Shown here one piece after another: positions 42,472 to 51,867 of a DNA stretch of 64,000 nucleotides. This stretch comes from Leptospiraceae bacterium. Lineage in GTDB: Bacteria; Spirochaetota; Leptospiria; Leptospirales; Leptospiraceae. The DNA lies in NCBI GenBank assembly GCA_022402465.1, contig JAKRSH010000042.1, positions 1 through 64,000 on the forward strand, in the 5' to 3' direction. Position 1 is the stretch's first letter. Each line of letters starts with the position of its first letter. The notes under the pieces were generated by a model, which had not been told where the DNA came from, searched no databases, and saw only the letters and a program-made list of their open reading frames with translations. The position numbers and the translations under genes were made by a program.

Positions 42472-43821
42472 ATGAAAATGAATCAATCCTTGGGTCCCAT
42501 ACATCTTTGGGCTATAGCAGTTGGTCTGGTAATCTCGGGTGATTACTTTGGATGGAATTTTGGTTGGCAATATGCTAATTTCAAAGAATTCGCAATTGCA
42601 GTTGGAATTGTAGCTATTTTTTATAGTTTGTTTAGTTTTAGTTTCACTGAACTATCGGCATCTCTCCCTCATTCCGGTGGACCCTCTGCATATGCTCATT
42701 TCGCCTTTGGTGCTTGGGGAGGTTTTTTGGTTGGCTTCTTTACCTTGGTAGAATTTGTTTTAGCTCCACCCGCCATAGCAAGTGCATTAGGTGCTTATTT
42801 TCATTTTATTTTTCCTACTGTTCCACCTATGCTTGCTTCCATATCTTTTTTTATTCTTCTATTAATTGTGAATCTCTTTGGTGTAAAGCAAACAGCCAAA
42901 TTCGAACTTTTCGTAACTTTGGTAGCGGTCTCTGGATTAGTAATCTATACTGTTAGCTTAGTTCCCACCTTCGATCCTGCGAAACTAGACTTCCGTCAGG
43001 ATTGGAAATTTCTTCCTATTTTACATGCATTACCATATGCTATTTGGTTTTTCTTAGCAGTTGAAGGTGTTGCTATGTCTGCAGAAGAGGTTAAGAATCC
43101 TTCCACAGATATACCAAAAGGTTATGGAGCAGGGATTTCTACTTTAATTTTTTTTGCATTTACTGTTCTTTTTGTAACTGCTGGAAATATAGATACAAGA
43201 TCTGCATCAAAGCTTGATTATCCACTTTCCTTTGTTATGGGTTCTGTTTTTGGAACAAATTTTTGGTTGGTTCAAGTTTTTACCTTTATTGGTTTGTTTG
43301 GATTAATAGCTTCCTTAATGGGAATTATTCTTGGCTTTTCGCGGCAGATTTTTGCTCTAGCTAGAGAAGGCTATTTGCCTAACTTTCTTTCACGACTTGA
43401 TTCTAAATCATTCATTCCATCCAACGCAGTGCTTTTTGGTGGAGCTATAGGAATCATAGCACTTTTGTTTGGCGACACAGATCAATTGATCACTTTAGCC
43501 GCTATGGGAGCCTGTGGAATGTATATGATCTCTATGTTATCTTTCTTTCATTTGCGTGTCTATAAACCTGATCTACATCGTCCATTCCAAATGATTGGAT
43601 ATCCCATTTTACCAGGAATATCCTTATTGCTTTCTGTTTTATTTTTCTTTGCGATGATATTTTTATATAAGAAACTATTTCTCATTTTAGGAATGTTTCT
43701 TGTTCTCTGGGCACTATTTTTTGGTGTGAGAACAAGAAAGAAGATTGGAAGAATTCCTAGAAATCAACTTTCTGCTGATGGAATGGAATCGCCTCTCTCA
43801 AGAGCAGATACAGATTTTTAA
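42472..43821 (+). CDS. APC-family transporter, ethanolamine permease-like
   Basis: This 449-residue protein has about 12 spans. The opening 'LGPIHLWAIAVGLVISGDYFGWNFGWQYANF' and 'FTELSASLPHSGGPSAYAHFAFG' match the ethanolamine permease branch of the APC (amino acid/polyamine/organocation) superfamily; 'AVEGVAMSAEEVKNPSTDIPKGY' is the conserved loop after span 6. It should import ethanolamine or a similar amine for use as carbon/nitrogen or for lipid head groups. No ammonia-lyase genes are nearby. A divergent cupin gene lies upstream. Confidence 0.85.
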   Translation: MKMNQSLGPIHLWAIAVGLVISGDYFGWNFGWQYANFKEFAIAVGIVAIFYSLFSFSFTELSASLPHSGGPSAYAHFAFGAWGGFLVGFFTLVEFVLAPPAIASALGAYFHFIFPTVPPMLASISFFILLLIVNLFGVKQTAKFELFVTLVAVSGLVIYTVSLVPTFDPAKLDFRQDWKFLPILHALPYAIWFFLAVEGVAMSAEEVKNPSTDIPKGYGAGISTLIFFAFTVLFVTAGNIDTRSASKLDYPLSFVMGSVFGTNFWLVQVFTFIGLFGLIASLMGIILGFSRQIFALAREGYLPNFLSRLDSKSFIPSNAVLFGGAIGIIALLFGDTDQLITLAAMGACGMYMISMLSFFHLRVYKPDLHRPFQMIGYPILPGISLLLSVLFFFAMIFLYKKLFLILGMFLVLWALFFGVRTRKKIGRIPRNQLSADGMESPLSRADTDF

Positions 43822-43829
43822 AGAGAGTA

Positions 43830-43862
43830 GCTGATTTGGAAATAAAATATTTTCAAATCAGC
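43830..43862. terminator. Strong hairpin between permease and fusion gene
   Basis: GCTGATTTG (43830-43838) pairs with CAAATCAGC (43854-43862), and the stem continues inward through GAAA/TTTT with one G-T pair. It lies between two convergent genes (stops at 43821 and 43901) and may terminate both; no long T-run follows. Confidence 0.45.
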
Positions 43863-43900
43863 GCAATTGAAAACAGAAATTAGATAGCCATATTCAAATC

Positions 43901-45901
43901 TTATACATGTCCTATTGCAAACACAATCATCAATGTTCCATAAGCATCTGGATTCTTAACAAGTTCAAAGAATTCTGCTTTTGCCTTGTTTACCATCTCA
44001 TCACTCGCTCCAGATCGCTTTAGATGATCAAATTTAAAACCATAAGCAGCAAAAATAAAAGCTTCCATTCCAACCTTAAGAGAACTAACAGGAAGGTATT
44101 TGATGGAGATTTTACTAAATCCAGCATTTTTCATCATTGCGTAAAGTTTTCTTCCTATGAGTCTATCTCCACCTAACTCTTTTTGAATTTTTTCAGAAGT
44201 ATTTTGAACTAAATCATAAGATTCAGGCTTTGGTTCTAAGAAGAGTAGGCCGTCATCAATATCTTCTATGATCACAAGACCATTAGGCTTTATAACTCTT
44301 TTCAGTTCTTTAACACCCTTTATAGGATTTTCTAAATGTTGAAAAACGAATCTAGAATAAACTAAATCATAGCTTGCATCTTTAAGGGGAAGTTCATACA
44401 CACTTCCTTGGGTAAATTTCATGGCAGGAACTGAGGAGTTTTCTTTTGTTGCTATATTGATAAGATTGGTATCAAGTTCAATTCCATGGATTATTTTTGG
44501 TTTATATGCATTATATACTTCATTTGCAAAAAATGCAGGTCCACAACCCACATCTAAAATTTCAGAACCATGATTAATACCGAAGCTATCAAACATTTTT
44601 CTTTCTAGATCAAAACCTGCCTTGGCTTGGAATCTCAATCTATCTAGTTCCCCAGATGAATCTGCAAATTCTGCAACTACATATGACCCTTTGGTTTTTT
44701 CTTCACTCATTCCGTTCTCTCCTAGGTTATGGTTGATATCTTTTGTATAATCAAATAATACTGTGTCTAAGACTGCTCTGGCTTCCATGAGTGCTTCATG
44801 TTTTTCATTAAAGCGATTGACTAAGATAGAAAATAAATTTGTGAGTAGTTTTAATGCTAGTGAAGGGAAGTTTGCTTCTAATTTTACAAATTCCTTTTGG
44901 TTGAGTAGAAGAATTTTAGATTTTTCCCTTACAACAATTTTAGCTGTTCTCTTTATCTTAGATACAAACCCAAGTTCGCCGAAGATTTCTCCCTGACTAA
45001 GAATTGCTAACAATTGGTGACCTTTCAAACCAGGAATAACAACTTCAACAGAACCTTCTAAGATACAATACATACCTTCACTTTCGTCATCTTTCTCGAA
45101 TACAACATCAGATCGATCAAAATCCAATAAATCAAGTTGGCCTAAAATCTTAGTCGCTTCTTCCGAAGTAAATCCTGACATAAAAGTTAGAACTTTTCTT
45201 GGATCTATGTTTACTTGTTCTGTAAATGTATTCCAAAGTACCTCATGACTCATGGAGAATAAAGGCTTTACACTGTAGTATTTTGGAAATTGCTTCTTGA
45301 AGAATTCTGCAGTATTCTTCTTGTTCTCATATTTCTTAGCAATTCTTTGAAAAGGAGATCTAACTTCTTTTAAATAATCTAAATCGTCTAGTATGAGTAC
45401 CAAAGGTATCGCATTTCCAAATTCAGGATGGTTGATATTTTCTTTATAAAATCTATAGCCCAATTGTTGGTACAGACGAACTAAATGCGGTCTAGTATCA
45501 ATGATATTAAATTGCAATCCCCATTCTCTATGAATTTCATAAGCGCTCATACAAAGTAAACTAGCAGCCATAGAATTTCTATATTTATCCAATACCAGGA
45601 GTTTGGTTGTCATAGAAATTGAGTTTGGATAAAAGGGTGTAAATTTTTCTAATTCATAAAGCTCTTCATATTCCAGGGGACCATCCATTTTTCGATTCAT
45701 CCTAAGAGTACCAACAATTTCATCATCGTCCTTCACATAAAGTAAATGGGCGGTATCATCCCAGGGTTCTTGGATTGTCTTTAGATCATGGTTTGCGAAG
45801 GCTTGGTTTCGCTTCAGCTCATCTATATATATATGATAACGTAAAGCAAAAATTCTTTGCTTTTCTTCGTGAGTTTTAGCGATTGATACGGAAAGTGACA
45901 T
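43901..45901 (-). CDS. Fusion: autoinducer-synthase-like acyltransferase, cNMP-binding domain, SAM methyltransferase
   Basis: This 666-residue cytoplasmic protein has three domains. Residues 1-175 resemble the GNAT/LuxI-FeeM-type N-acyl transferase fold ('RYHIYIDELKRNQ', 'DDTAHLLYV', 'EIVGTLRMNR', 'LGYRFYKEN'). Residues 240-360 are a cyclic-nucleotide-binding domain with cassette 'GEIFGELGFVSKIKRTAKIVV' (Glu309, Arg318 and Thr319 keep the phosphate-binding pattern). Residues 430-650 are a class I methyltransferase ('ILDVGCGPAFF', 448-458). A cNMP may gate the acyl transfer or methylation. Substrates are unknown. ATG 45901 diverges from a PP2C gene. Related acetyltransferase/cNMP fusions exist in mycobacteria, but this order with a methyltransferase is not one I know. 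Confidence 0.85.
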   Translation of the reverse strand: MSLSVSIAKTHEEKQRIFALRYHIYIDELKRNQAFANHDLKTIQEPWDDTAHLLYVKDDDEIVGTLRMNRKMDGPLEYEELYELEKFTPFYPNSISMTTKLLVLDKYRNSMAASLLCMSAYEIHREWGLQFNIIDTRPHLVRLYQQLGYRFYKENINHPEFGNAIPLVLILDDLDYLKEVRSPFQRIAKKYENKKNTAEFFKKQFPKYYSVKPLFSMSHEVLWNTFTEQVNIDPRKVLTFMSGFTSEEATKILGQLDLLDFDRSDVVFEKDDESEGMYCILEGSVEVVIPGLKGHQLLAILSQGEIFGELGFVSKIKRTAKIVVREKSKILLLNQKEFVKLEANFPSLALKLLTNLFSILVNRFNEKHEALMEARAVLDTVLFDYTKDINHNLGENGMSEEKTKGSYVVAEFADSSGELDRLRFQAKAGFDLERKMFDSFGINHGSEILDVGCGPAFFANEVYNAYKPKIIHGIELDTNLINIATKENSSVPAMKFTQGSVYELPLKDASYDLVYSRFVFQHLENPIKGVKELKRVIKPNGLVIIEDIDDGLLFLEPKPESYDLVQNTSEKIQKELGGDRLIGRKLYAMMKNAGFSKISIKYLPVSSLKVGMEAFIFAAYGFKFDHLKRSGASDEMVNKAKAEFFELVKNPDAYGTLMIVFAIGHV

Positions 45902-45913
45902 AGGAAATTATTT

Positions 45914-45919
45914 ATTATA
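45914..45919 (-). promoter_or_regulatory. -10-like box ahead of the fusion gene
   Basis: TATAAT on the minus strand (45914-45919) is a perfect -10 match, but it lies only 13 nt before the ATG at 45901, so it would give a very short leader. No good -35 box is visible at 16-18 nt. Confidence 0.25.
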
Positions 45920-45984
45920 CTTTTAATCTAACTATTAATACTAATCGACGTCTAGATAGACAAAAAAAAGCTAATCTTTCACTT

Positions 45985-46014
45985 TTGACTAGATTTTATA
46001 TTTTCTTTTATTAT
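45985..46014 (+). promoter_or_regulatory. Promoter-like boxes ahead of PP2C gene
   Basis: TTGACT (45985-45990) and TATTAT (46009-46014) are 18 nt apart, followed by AAGG and ATG 46036. The region is shared with the divergent fusion gene, so the two could be coordinately controlled. Confidence 0.45.
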
Positions 46015-46035
46015 TTTTGTCCAAGGTAAGAAATT

Positions 46036-47571
46036 ATGGATAACCATCACAGCACACATGCAGAAGAAGAAAAGGCGTTTCGATTTCAACTCACTGATTA
46101 TTGGAAGAAAAGAATCCATGAAATACAGGTTGAAGGTGAGATTAAGGCTGAGTATTTTGCCTCTCAGTTTCGATTTTTCTTCATAGGGTTTTTAATTCTA
46201 TTTTCGGTTCTTTCCCGTTTAGGAGGAAGACCGGTAGTTGAATTGTATGGTCAATTGAGCGCAATTTCTATTCTTTTAGTATTTAATATTATTGTTTTTG
46301 TTCTATTGAAAAAGTCCAAAAAATCGGGAGTTTATTATAGTCAGATCAAATACTTCGCTAGTTTTTTAGAGATTACAATCTTAACAACTTTGCTTTGGTA
46401 TCTATCTATCTCGTCCTTGAATCCTACCCATACCTATACTGGTGCTATGTCCTTCATCTATTTTATGTTGATAGCTCTTGCCTCAATCCGAAATAGAAAA
46501 TCAGTAATCTACTTCGCAGCGGCCCTTGCTATATTGCAATATGGTGGATTGATGTTTTATTTTTATGGGGACATGAAGCCCATGCTTGCAAAATTAATAG
46601 AACTCAGCGCAAATATTTCTCCTGAGATGGGCGAGGCTGGTGAGAAATTTATCCTTGTTTCTATCGCTCCTATGGGTTTTATCCTCAAATCCTTTTACAT
46701 GGGACTAACCGCTTATCTAGTCATTTATTCTATTAAAAATGCGAATGATACTTCCCAAAGGCAAGCGAACCTTATTTTTGATACGGAAAAGAAAGCTATA
46801 CTCGAAGAGAATATGAGACTAGGTATGGAATTGGATGTAGCCAGACAATTGCAGGCTATGGTGCTTCCTAGCTCGCAAGAAATTTCCAATTGTAAGGATT
46901 TACAAGTTGCTGCAATGATGGAAGCAGCCAATGAAGTAGGTGGAGATTATTACGATGTCTATCCTATGCCGAACGGTTCTACTTACTTTGCTATGGGAGA
47001 TGTTACGGGTCACGGTCTACAATCAGGTGTAGTAATGATGATGACTCAGTGTTCTTTTCGTTCTTCTCTAGAGAGGGGAGGGCAGACTTTACCAGAGATG
47101 CTTATGAATATAAATTCCGTTCTATTTGGAAATATTCAAGGCAGAATGAAGGATACAAGAAATCTCACCTTATCTTTGTTCCACTATCAAAATGGAAAAA
47201 TATTTCTAACTGGTCAGCATGAAGACTTTTTGATTATGAAATCTGGACAGAAAGAATCCAAGATCATTGATACTATAGATTTGGGAATTTATGTAGGTCT
47301 CACTGATAATATTGAAGGGATGGTTGCAGAGCGAGAAATAGATTTTGCAATTGGAGATACATTTCTTGGATACACAGATGGAGTGACTGAGGCTGAGAAT
47401 CACGAGAAACATTACTATGGCCATCACCGCCTAAAGGCAAAATTTGAAGAACTTGCACATTTACCAGCAGCAGAAATAGTTGCTGGTATTTATGCGGATC
47501 TAAAAGTATTCATAGGATCTACAGAAATCTATGATGATATTAGTCTAATGGTCGTTAAGCGAGTTGCTTAA
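46036..47571 (+). CDS. Membrane-bound SpoIIE (PP2C) phosphatase
   Basis: This 511-residue protein has a short cytoplasmic N-terminus, about six spans (residues 48-235), a helical linker and a SpoIIE/PP2C domain (about 280-511). Motifs are intact: 'VGGDYYDVY', 'GDVTGHGLQSGVV', 'YTDGVTEAE' and 'DDISLMVVKR'. The membrane part is probably the sensor. It should dephosphorylate a Ser/Thr-phosphorylated partner. It diverges from the acyltransferase/cNMP/methyltransferase fusion gene, 134 bp away. AAGG precedes the ATG. Its 3' end is 3 bp from the convergent YhaN-like gene. Confidence 0.92.
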   Translation: MDNHHSTHAEEEKAFRFQLTDYWKKRIHEIQVEGEIKAEYFASQFRFFFIGFLILFSVLSRLGGRPVVELYGQLSAISILLVFNIIVFVLLKKSKKSGVYYSQIKYFASFLEITILTTLLWYLSISSLNPTHTYTGAMSFIYFMLIALASIRNRKSVIYFAAALAILQYGGLMFYFYGDMKPMLAKLIELSANISPEMGEAGEKFILVSIAPMGFILKSFYMGLTAYLVIYSIKNANDTSQRQANLIFDTEKKAILEENMRLGMELDVARQLQAMVLPSSQEISNCKDLQVAAMMEAANEVGGDYYDVYPMPNGSTYFAMGDVTGHGLQSGVVMMMTQCSFRSSLERGGQTLPEMLMNINSVLFGNIQGRMKDTRNLTLSLFHYQNGKIFLTGQHEDFLIMKSGQKESKIIDTIDLGIYVGLTDNIEGMVAEREIDFAIGDTFLGYTDGVTEAENHEKHYYGHHRLKAKFEELAHLPAAEIVAGIYADLKVFIGSTEIYDDISLMVVKRVA

Positions 47572-47574
47572 TCT

Positions 47575-49863
47575 CTAGACAGTTAAATTGTTTAGATCCA
47601 CTAAATTGCAATCAGATTGGAAAATCTCTTGAACTAAAGAGCGCAGTTGGTAATCTTTCGAAAGAATTACCAGTTGCCAACCTTTGTTATCTACATAATC
47701 TTTAATTATGTTTAGAGATTTTCTCTCTCTTTCTTCATCCAGAGACAAAAAAGGCTCATCCATTAAAAATAATTTTAAATCAGGATCTCTCTTACTGCAT
47801 AGGGATAACTTCGCAGCTATATAAAATGCATCCTTGGTGCCCAAAGAAAGTTTATCAATTGCTCTTTTAACATTTCCTTTGTCTACCATTTCCATTTTAT
47901 CATCCTTGAGTTCATTGATCACCACAGTACGGTTTTCATTGAAAATGTTATTGCTTGAAATTGAAATTTCTTCAGCAAGAGTGCGAAGTGTATCACTAGC
48001 ATCTAAGGCTAGCTCTTTGAATATCTCATTTGCTTCTTTGGTTGCTTCTAGGCTCAATTCTAAGCTGGATCGTTCATTTTGCTTTTCAATTAATTCAGAT
48101 TGGATGTTTAGTATGGATATTGAAAGTGGTTTGAGTTGTGCATCCAACTTAGCTTTGAGATTGGTAGCACTTGAAAAGAGATTTGCATCTTCTTTTTTTA
48201 AATTCTCTAATTCTCTTTCCATTTGATTGCGGTTATATTTAAGACTTTGAAATTCAGCATCGTTTAATTTCGGAAGTGAAATTCCTTTCTCAGAAGCAGA
48301 TTCGATTTCTCTATTTGTATCTTTTAGGAAGTTTTCAAATTCTTGGCTATTAAGTTTGTATCTTTCTTTAAGACTTGTTTCAATGGAAATTTTCTTCTCT
48401 TTAGCAAATAAATACTCCGTACGTTTCTTAGAGTATTCATCAGGGTTCATAAGATTTAATTCTTTTAGAAAAGATTCAAGCTTTTTGGCGAATGATTCTG
48501 CTTCTTGTCTTTCAACAATAGATTCTTCTTGAAGGCTTAGTTTCTCAGCTTCTTTTTTTTGGATAGTATCCTTTTGAGCATCAATGTGAGCTTTCTGATT
48601 AGATCTGTTGTTAAGAAATAAGATCAAAGATTCACGAAGTTCATCTAAAGTTTTGTCATTTTCAAAATCACTTCTTTGTGTAGATTGCTTCCACTCTCTT
48701 TGGATATCACGAACAGCTTGTACGGCATATGCTGAATCTTGCAAGATTTCTTTGCTTCTGGCAAAAAGTAAAAACACAAGCCCGAGCGCCAAACAGCCAA
48801 GGCCTAGCAGGAATAGCGTAGATTTTTCTTGGATATCAAGAAAAGCTAAAATGCTTCCAAGTATCATACTCACTAAGGCTAGTATAAGATAGCTAAGATT
48901 CCAATTGGTTTGGGTGATTAATTTAGGTGAACGTAAAATTTGTAAGATCTTATCTTGGTTGATTCGAGCTAACTTTTCAAGGGAATCTTCTTTCTCATAT
49001 TTTGATTTTGTTTCTTCCAAAACTTTCCTTAAGTTCAGAATTTCTATTTCCTTATTTTGGATAGATTTTTCTTTATTTTCCATTTGGATTTTAGATTCTT
49101 GTATGGACTTAAGAATTCCAGCTAACTCTTGGCTGCGATCTTTTTCAAATTGTTTGAGTCCTTCTAGGGTAAGATTTGCCTCTTTCCAATTGGAAATAGA
49201 TTTATAATTTTGTTTATTTTCTCTAAGCTTGTTTGCTTCTTCTTCCTGGAGGATTTGCTTTTTTGTTTCTTCTAATTTTTCTTCTAATTTACGAATACTA
49301 CTAAGTGTTTTGTCTCTATTCAAGGAAGCATCTTGCAGATTCTTTTCTTCTTGGAGAAGGCTATTTTTTTCAGAAATGAGAGATTTTAATTTTGCTTCCA
49401 ATTCCTGGATATTTAAACTAAGGTTTGTTATTGGTTTTGAGAAGGTTCCATTTGCCCAAATCTTGGATCGTCGTTCAAGCTCCTCAACTATGTTATTTGG
49501 ATCTATACCGCCTGAAAATAATTCCTGCTTTACCTTATCTAGCCAAGAACTATTTTCCTTGAGATCCCAAGCTATAGCTCCCGCTTTCAAGGTATGTAGG
49601 TTGATGAACTCTTCAGGAACGATTCCTTCGGGAACTTTTCCTTGAATTTGAACTAGCTTGTCTTTTTTTCCTTTCCCATAACGCTCTGCTATATTTCTCC
49701 CAATTTTCGATGTTCCAGATGGATTGCTTAGCCCATATACAAAGGCATCGAAGATGGTTGTCTTACCCGACTCATTGTCCCCAAAGAAAAAATTCACCTT
49801 ACCAAGGTTAAATTTCTGTCCAACCCATTTCCCAAATTTAGAGATTTCTATTGATTCTAACAT
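47575..49863 (-). CDS. YhaN/Rad50-type SMC-like ATPase with membrane segments
   Basis: This 762-residue protein is of the Rad50/SbcC type. The N-terminal Walker A is 'FFGDNESGKTT' (about residues 27-37); a C-terminal part has the signature 'LSLGTKDAFYIAAKL' and Walker B 'LFLMDEPFLSLDEER'. Between them lie long coiled coils (about 150-320 and 380-640). Two hydrophobic spans sit between the coils (about 325-345 and 350-370). This is the YhaN rather than SbcC layout, so it is probably a membrane-tied partner of the phosphoesterase whose gene ends 1 bp upstream. The role is DNA-end processing or repair by family. Confidence 0.85.
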   Translation of the reverse strand: MLESIEISKFGKWVGQKFNLGKVNFFFGDNESGKTTIFDAFVYGLSNPSGTSKIGRNIAERYGKGKKDKLVQIQGKVPEGIVPEEFINLHTLKAGAIAWDLKENSSWLDKVKQELFSGGIDPNNIVEELERRSKIWANGTFSKPITNLSLNIQELEAKLKSLISEKNSLLQEEKNLQDASLNRDKTLSSIRKLEEKLEETKKQILQEEEANKLRENKQNYKSISNWKEANLTLEGLKQFEKDRSQELAGILKSIQESKIQMENKEKSIQNKEIEILNLRKVLEETKSKYEKEDSLEKLARINQDKILQILRSPKLITQTNWNLSYLILALVSMILGSILAFLDIQEKSTLFLLGLGCLALGLVFLLFARSKEILQDSAYAVQAVRDIQREWKQSTQRSDFENDKTLDELRESLILFLNNRSNQKAHIDAQKDTIQKKEAEKLSLQEESIVERQEAESFAKKLESFLKELNLMNPDEYSKKRTEYLFAKEKKISIETSLKERYKLNSQEFENFLKDTNREIESASEKGISLPKLNDAEFQSLKYNRNQMERELENLKKEDANLFSSATNLKAKLDAQLKPLSISILNIQSELIEKQNERSSLELSLEATKEANEIFKELALDASDTLRTLAEEISISSNNIFNENRTVVINELKDDKMEMVDKGNVKRAIDKLSLGTKDAFYIAAKLSLCSKRDPDLKLFLMDEPFLSLDEERERKSLNIIKDYVDNKGWQLVILSKDYQLRSLVQEIFQSDCNLVDLNNLTV

Positions 49864-49864
49864 A

Positions 49865-50941
49865 CTAAGCCTTGATTTTCCCTATAATTTCTTCCAGACC
49901 GATTTGCCTAGCTTTGAGCAGGATGGGAATTCTATCTTCAGGAGATTCAGCAAATTTCACATTCCATTTTTCAAGAAATTTCTTTACAATCGCTTCCGAT
50001 GAAAAACCATCTAAATACTTAATCATCTCTGTGTTGATTACCACCTTTCGGTAGTTTTGTGACCATTCTTTTAGTTTAGTATCTCGCCAGATATTTAGAA
50101 TAGTTTCGTTGTCAGCAACTCCTTGCAATTCAATGGATAGATAGTCTTCTTTTTTGGCGGAGATATGATCTGGTTCCCAGGCTTGCACATTGCCATTTGG
50201 TTCTATATTCAATAGGACTTCGCGGTAAACTCCAGCTGAGGCAATAGGTAAAGCTTTGACTTGGATACTTCCCGATTCTGGAATTTCTAAGAGGTTAACG
50301 GAACGCTGCCCCTTTTCCCCTTTGCGCCATACTCTAGGAGAGCCAGGGTAGTGTACGGATAGTCCGTTGATTTGCAAATCAGATCGTTTATGAATATGAC
50401 CAAGAAGAATACAATCGGCATCAAATTTTGACAAAAGATCAATTTCGAGAATATGAGAACCTTCTTCGGAGTCAGGTCCTGTATAAGCTACCGCCTCAGG
50501 TACCATTCCATGTGCCATCAACAATCTTCGTTTCTTCTTTTGAGGGATTTTCCAATTTCTATAATCCGCATAATCTTGGCTATATGGTAATGCATATAAC
50601 TCCCAGGAATCACTCTCAGCTGTTGCGAGATGAAAACCTGGATTGTGGAACCATGAAATTTTGCTAAGATCATAAGTAGCAAGATTCTGATTCTTGATCT
50701 GAAGGTATTCGTGGTTACCAGCTATTGCAATTATACGTAATTTAGAATCCACAGCTAATTTCAAAAATGTCTCTCGACAGGCTACCAAATCTTCAAATGT
50801 ATCGAAGACATCTCCAGCTACACAGATTGCTTCTACTTTTTCACTTTTGCCAATCTCTAAAATTTCAGACCATACTTTAGCGCAGTAATCAAGTTCTTCT
50901 TCTTTGAAATGTATATCCGAACAATGTAATATTTTTATCAT
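49865..50941 (-). CDS. YhaO/SbcD-type metallophosphoesterase (Mre11-like)
   Basis: This 358-residue nuclease-type protein has the five metal motifs of the Mre11/SbcD/YhaO family: 'HCSDIHFKEEE', 'GDVFDTFEDL', 'GNHEYLQ', 'AHGMVPE' and 'LGHIHKRSDL'. It should be a Mn-dependent nuclease that trims DNA ends with the Rad50-type ATPase, whose ATG begins right after its stop (TAGTATG). The C-terminal 120 residues form a capping region. Start ATG 50941. Confidence 0.88.
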   Translation of the reverse strand: MIKILHCSDIHFKEEELDYCAKVWSEILEIGKSEKVEAICVAGDVFDTFEDLVACRETFLKLAVDSKLRIIAIAGNHEYLQIKNQNLATYDLSKISWFHNPGFHLATAESDSWELYALPYSQDYADYRNWKIPQKKKRRLLMAHGMVPEAVAYTGPDSEEGSHILEIDLLSKFDADCILLGHIHKRSDLQINGLSVHYPGSPRVWRKGEKGQRSVNLLEIPESGSIQVKALPIASAGVYREVLLNIEPNGNVQAWEPDHISAKKEDYLSIELQGVADNETILNIWRDTKLKEWSQNYRKVVINTEMIKYLDGFSSEAIVKKFLEKWNVKFAESPEDRIPILLKARQIGLEEIIGKIKA

Positions 50942-51055
50942 ATCTCTATTATAATTCCAACCTAGACAAATTTTTAAGGCTTGCTATTTTTTTTTGAATT
51001 TTAGAGGTTTATTCAATTTAAAATCTCTCAAATTCTAAAAGTCTCTTTCGTTTCT

Positions 51056-51802
51056 TTAAGTTAGAACCCTTAGGTATTCCTGGATGGTTTTCTCAAAGCC
51101 CCATTCAAGAGCAGTTGATACCAATCTGTGACCAATAGAAACCTCTTTAAGACCTGGTAGCTTAGAAAATAGAACCAGATTTTCATGATCCAGGTCATGA
51201 CCAGCATTCACTTCTAAACCAACTTTGTTTGCTTCTTGAGCTGTATATTCATACCTTGTGTATATAGCTTTTGCTTTCAAAGGATCCTTATCATAGCTTT
51301 CTGCAAAAGGTCCTGTATACAATTCAATTCTATCTGCGCCCATTTCCTTGGCAAGTGCAAGACCACTTGCACCAGCTTCTACAAACAAGGCGACACGAAT
51401 TCCAGCTTTCTTGATTTGGGCTATGATAGGAGCTAGAATTTCCTTATCCTTGGGGAATTGGAAGCCATGATCTGAGGTGATCTCTCCTGGTTTAACAGGT
51501 ACTAAAGTTGCTTGGTCTGGTTTGTATTGCAGAACAATGTCTAGAAAACGCTGAGACGCCTCTCCTTCAATATTGAATTCCTTGTAATCCTTGGATTTTT
51601 CATTCCAGCTAACCATTAAATCTTTAAGGACTGCTATATCTTCTCTGCGAATATGTCTTTGGTCTTCTCTTGGATGTATCGTTAAACCATGAGCACCGTA
51701 TTGGAGAATTTTTTCAGAAAGTTCTTTCAGGTTTGGATGATTTCCACCCCTAGAATTTCGTAGAGTTGCAATTTTGTTCACATTTACGCTGAGTTTCACC
51801 AT
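51056..51802 (-). CDS. pdxJ: Pyridoxine 5'-phosphate synthase PdxJ
   Basis: This 248-residue TIM-barrel enzyme condenses 3-amino-2-oxopropyl phosphate with deoxyxylulose 5-phosphate to form pyridoxine phosphate, the last ring-forming step of vitamin B6 synthesis. Seen: 'LSVNVNKIATLRNSRGGNHP', 'GLTIHPREDQRHIRREDI', 'LVPVKPGEITSDHG' and 'VNAGHDLDHENL' with 'EVSIGHRLVSTAL' at the end. The start is ATG 51802; an upstream TTG (51811) is possible. It lies upstream of the YhaO gene on the same strand, 114 bp away, so it may or may not be in that transcript. Confidence 0.94.
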   Translation of the reverse strand: MVKLSVNVNKIATLRNSRGGNHPNLKELSEKILQYGAHGLTIHPREDQRHIRREDIAVLKDLMVSWNEKSKDYKEFNIEGEASQRFLDIVLQYKPDQATLVPVKPGEITSDHGFQFPKDKEILAPIIAQIKKAGIRVALFVEAGASGLALAKEMGADRIELYTGPFAESYDKDPLKAKAIYTRYEYTAQEANKVGLEVNAGHDLDHENLVLFSKLPGLKEVSIGHRLVSTALEWGFEKTIQEYLRVLT

Positions 51803-51867
51803 GGAACTCAAGAATTGGAAATGCTAAGCTAAAATCAAGATGAGAAACTCAGGTATTTAAAAAAAAG

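Noticed and set aside
49229-49645. 138-residue plus-strand frame, Ser/Phe-rich
   Set aside because: It mirrors the coiled-coil codons of the YhaN-like gene; the Ser/Phe richness is the reverse complement of Glu/Lys codons, not a protein signal.
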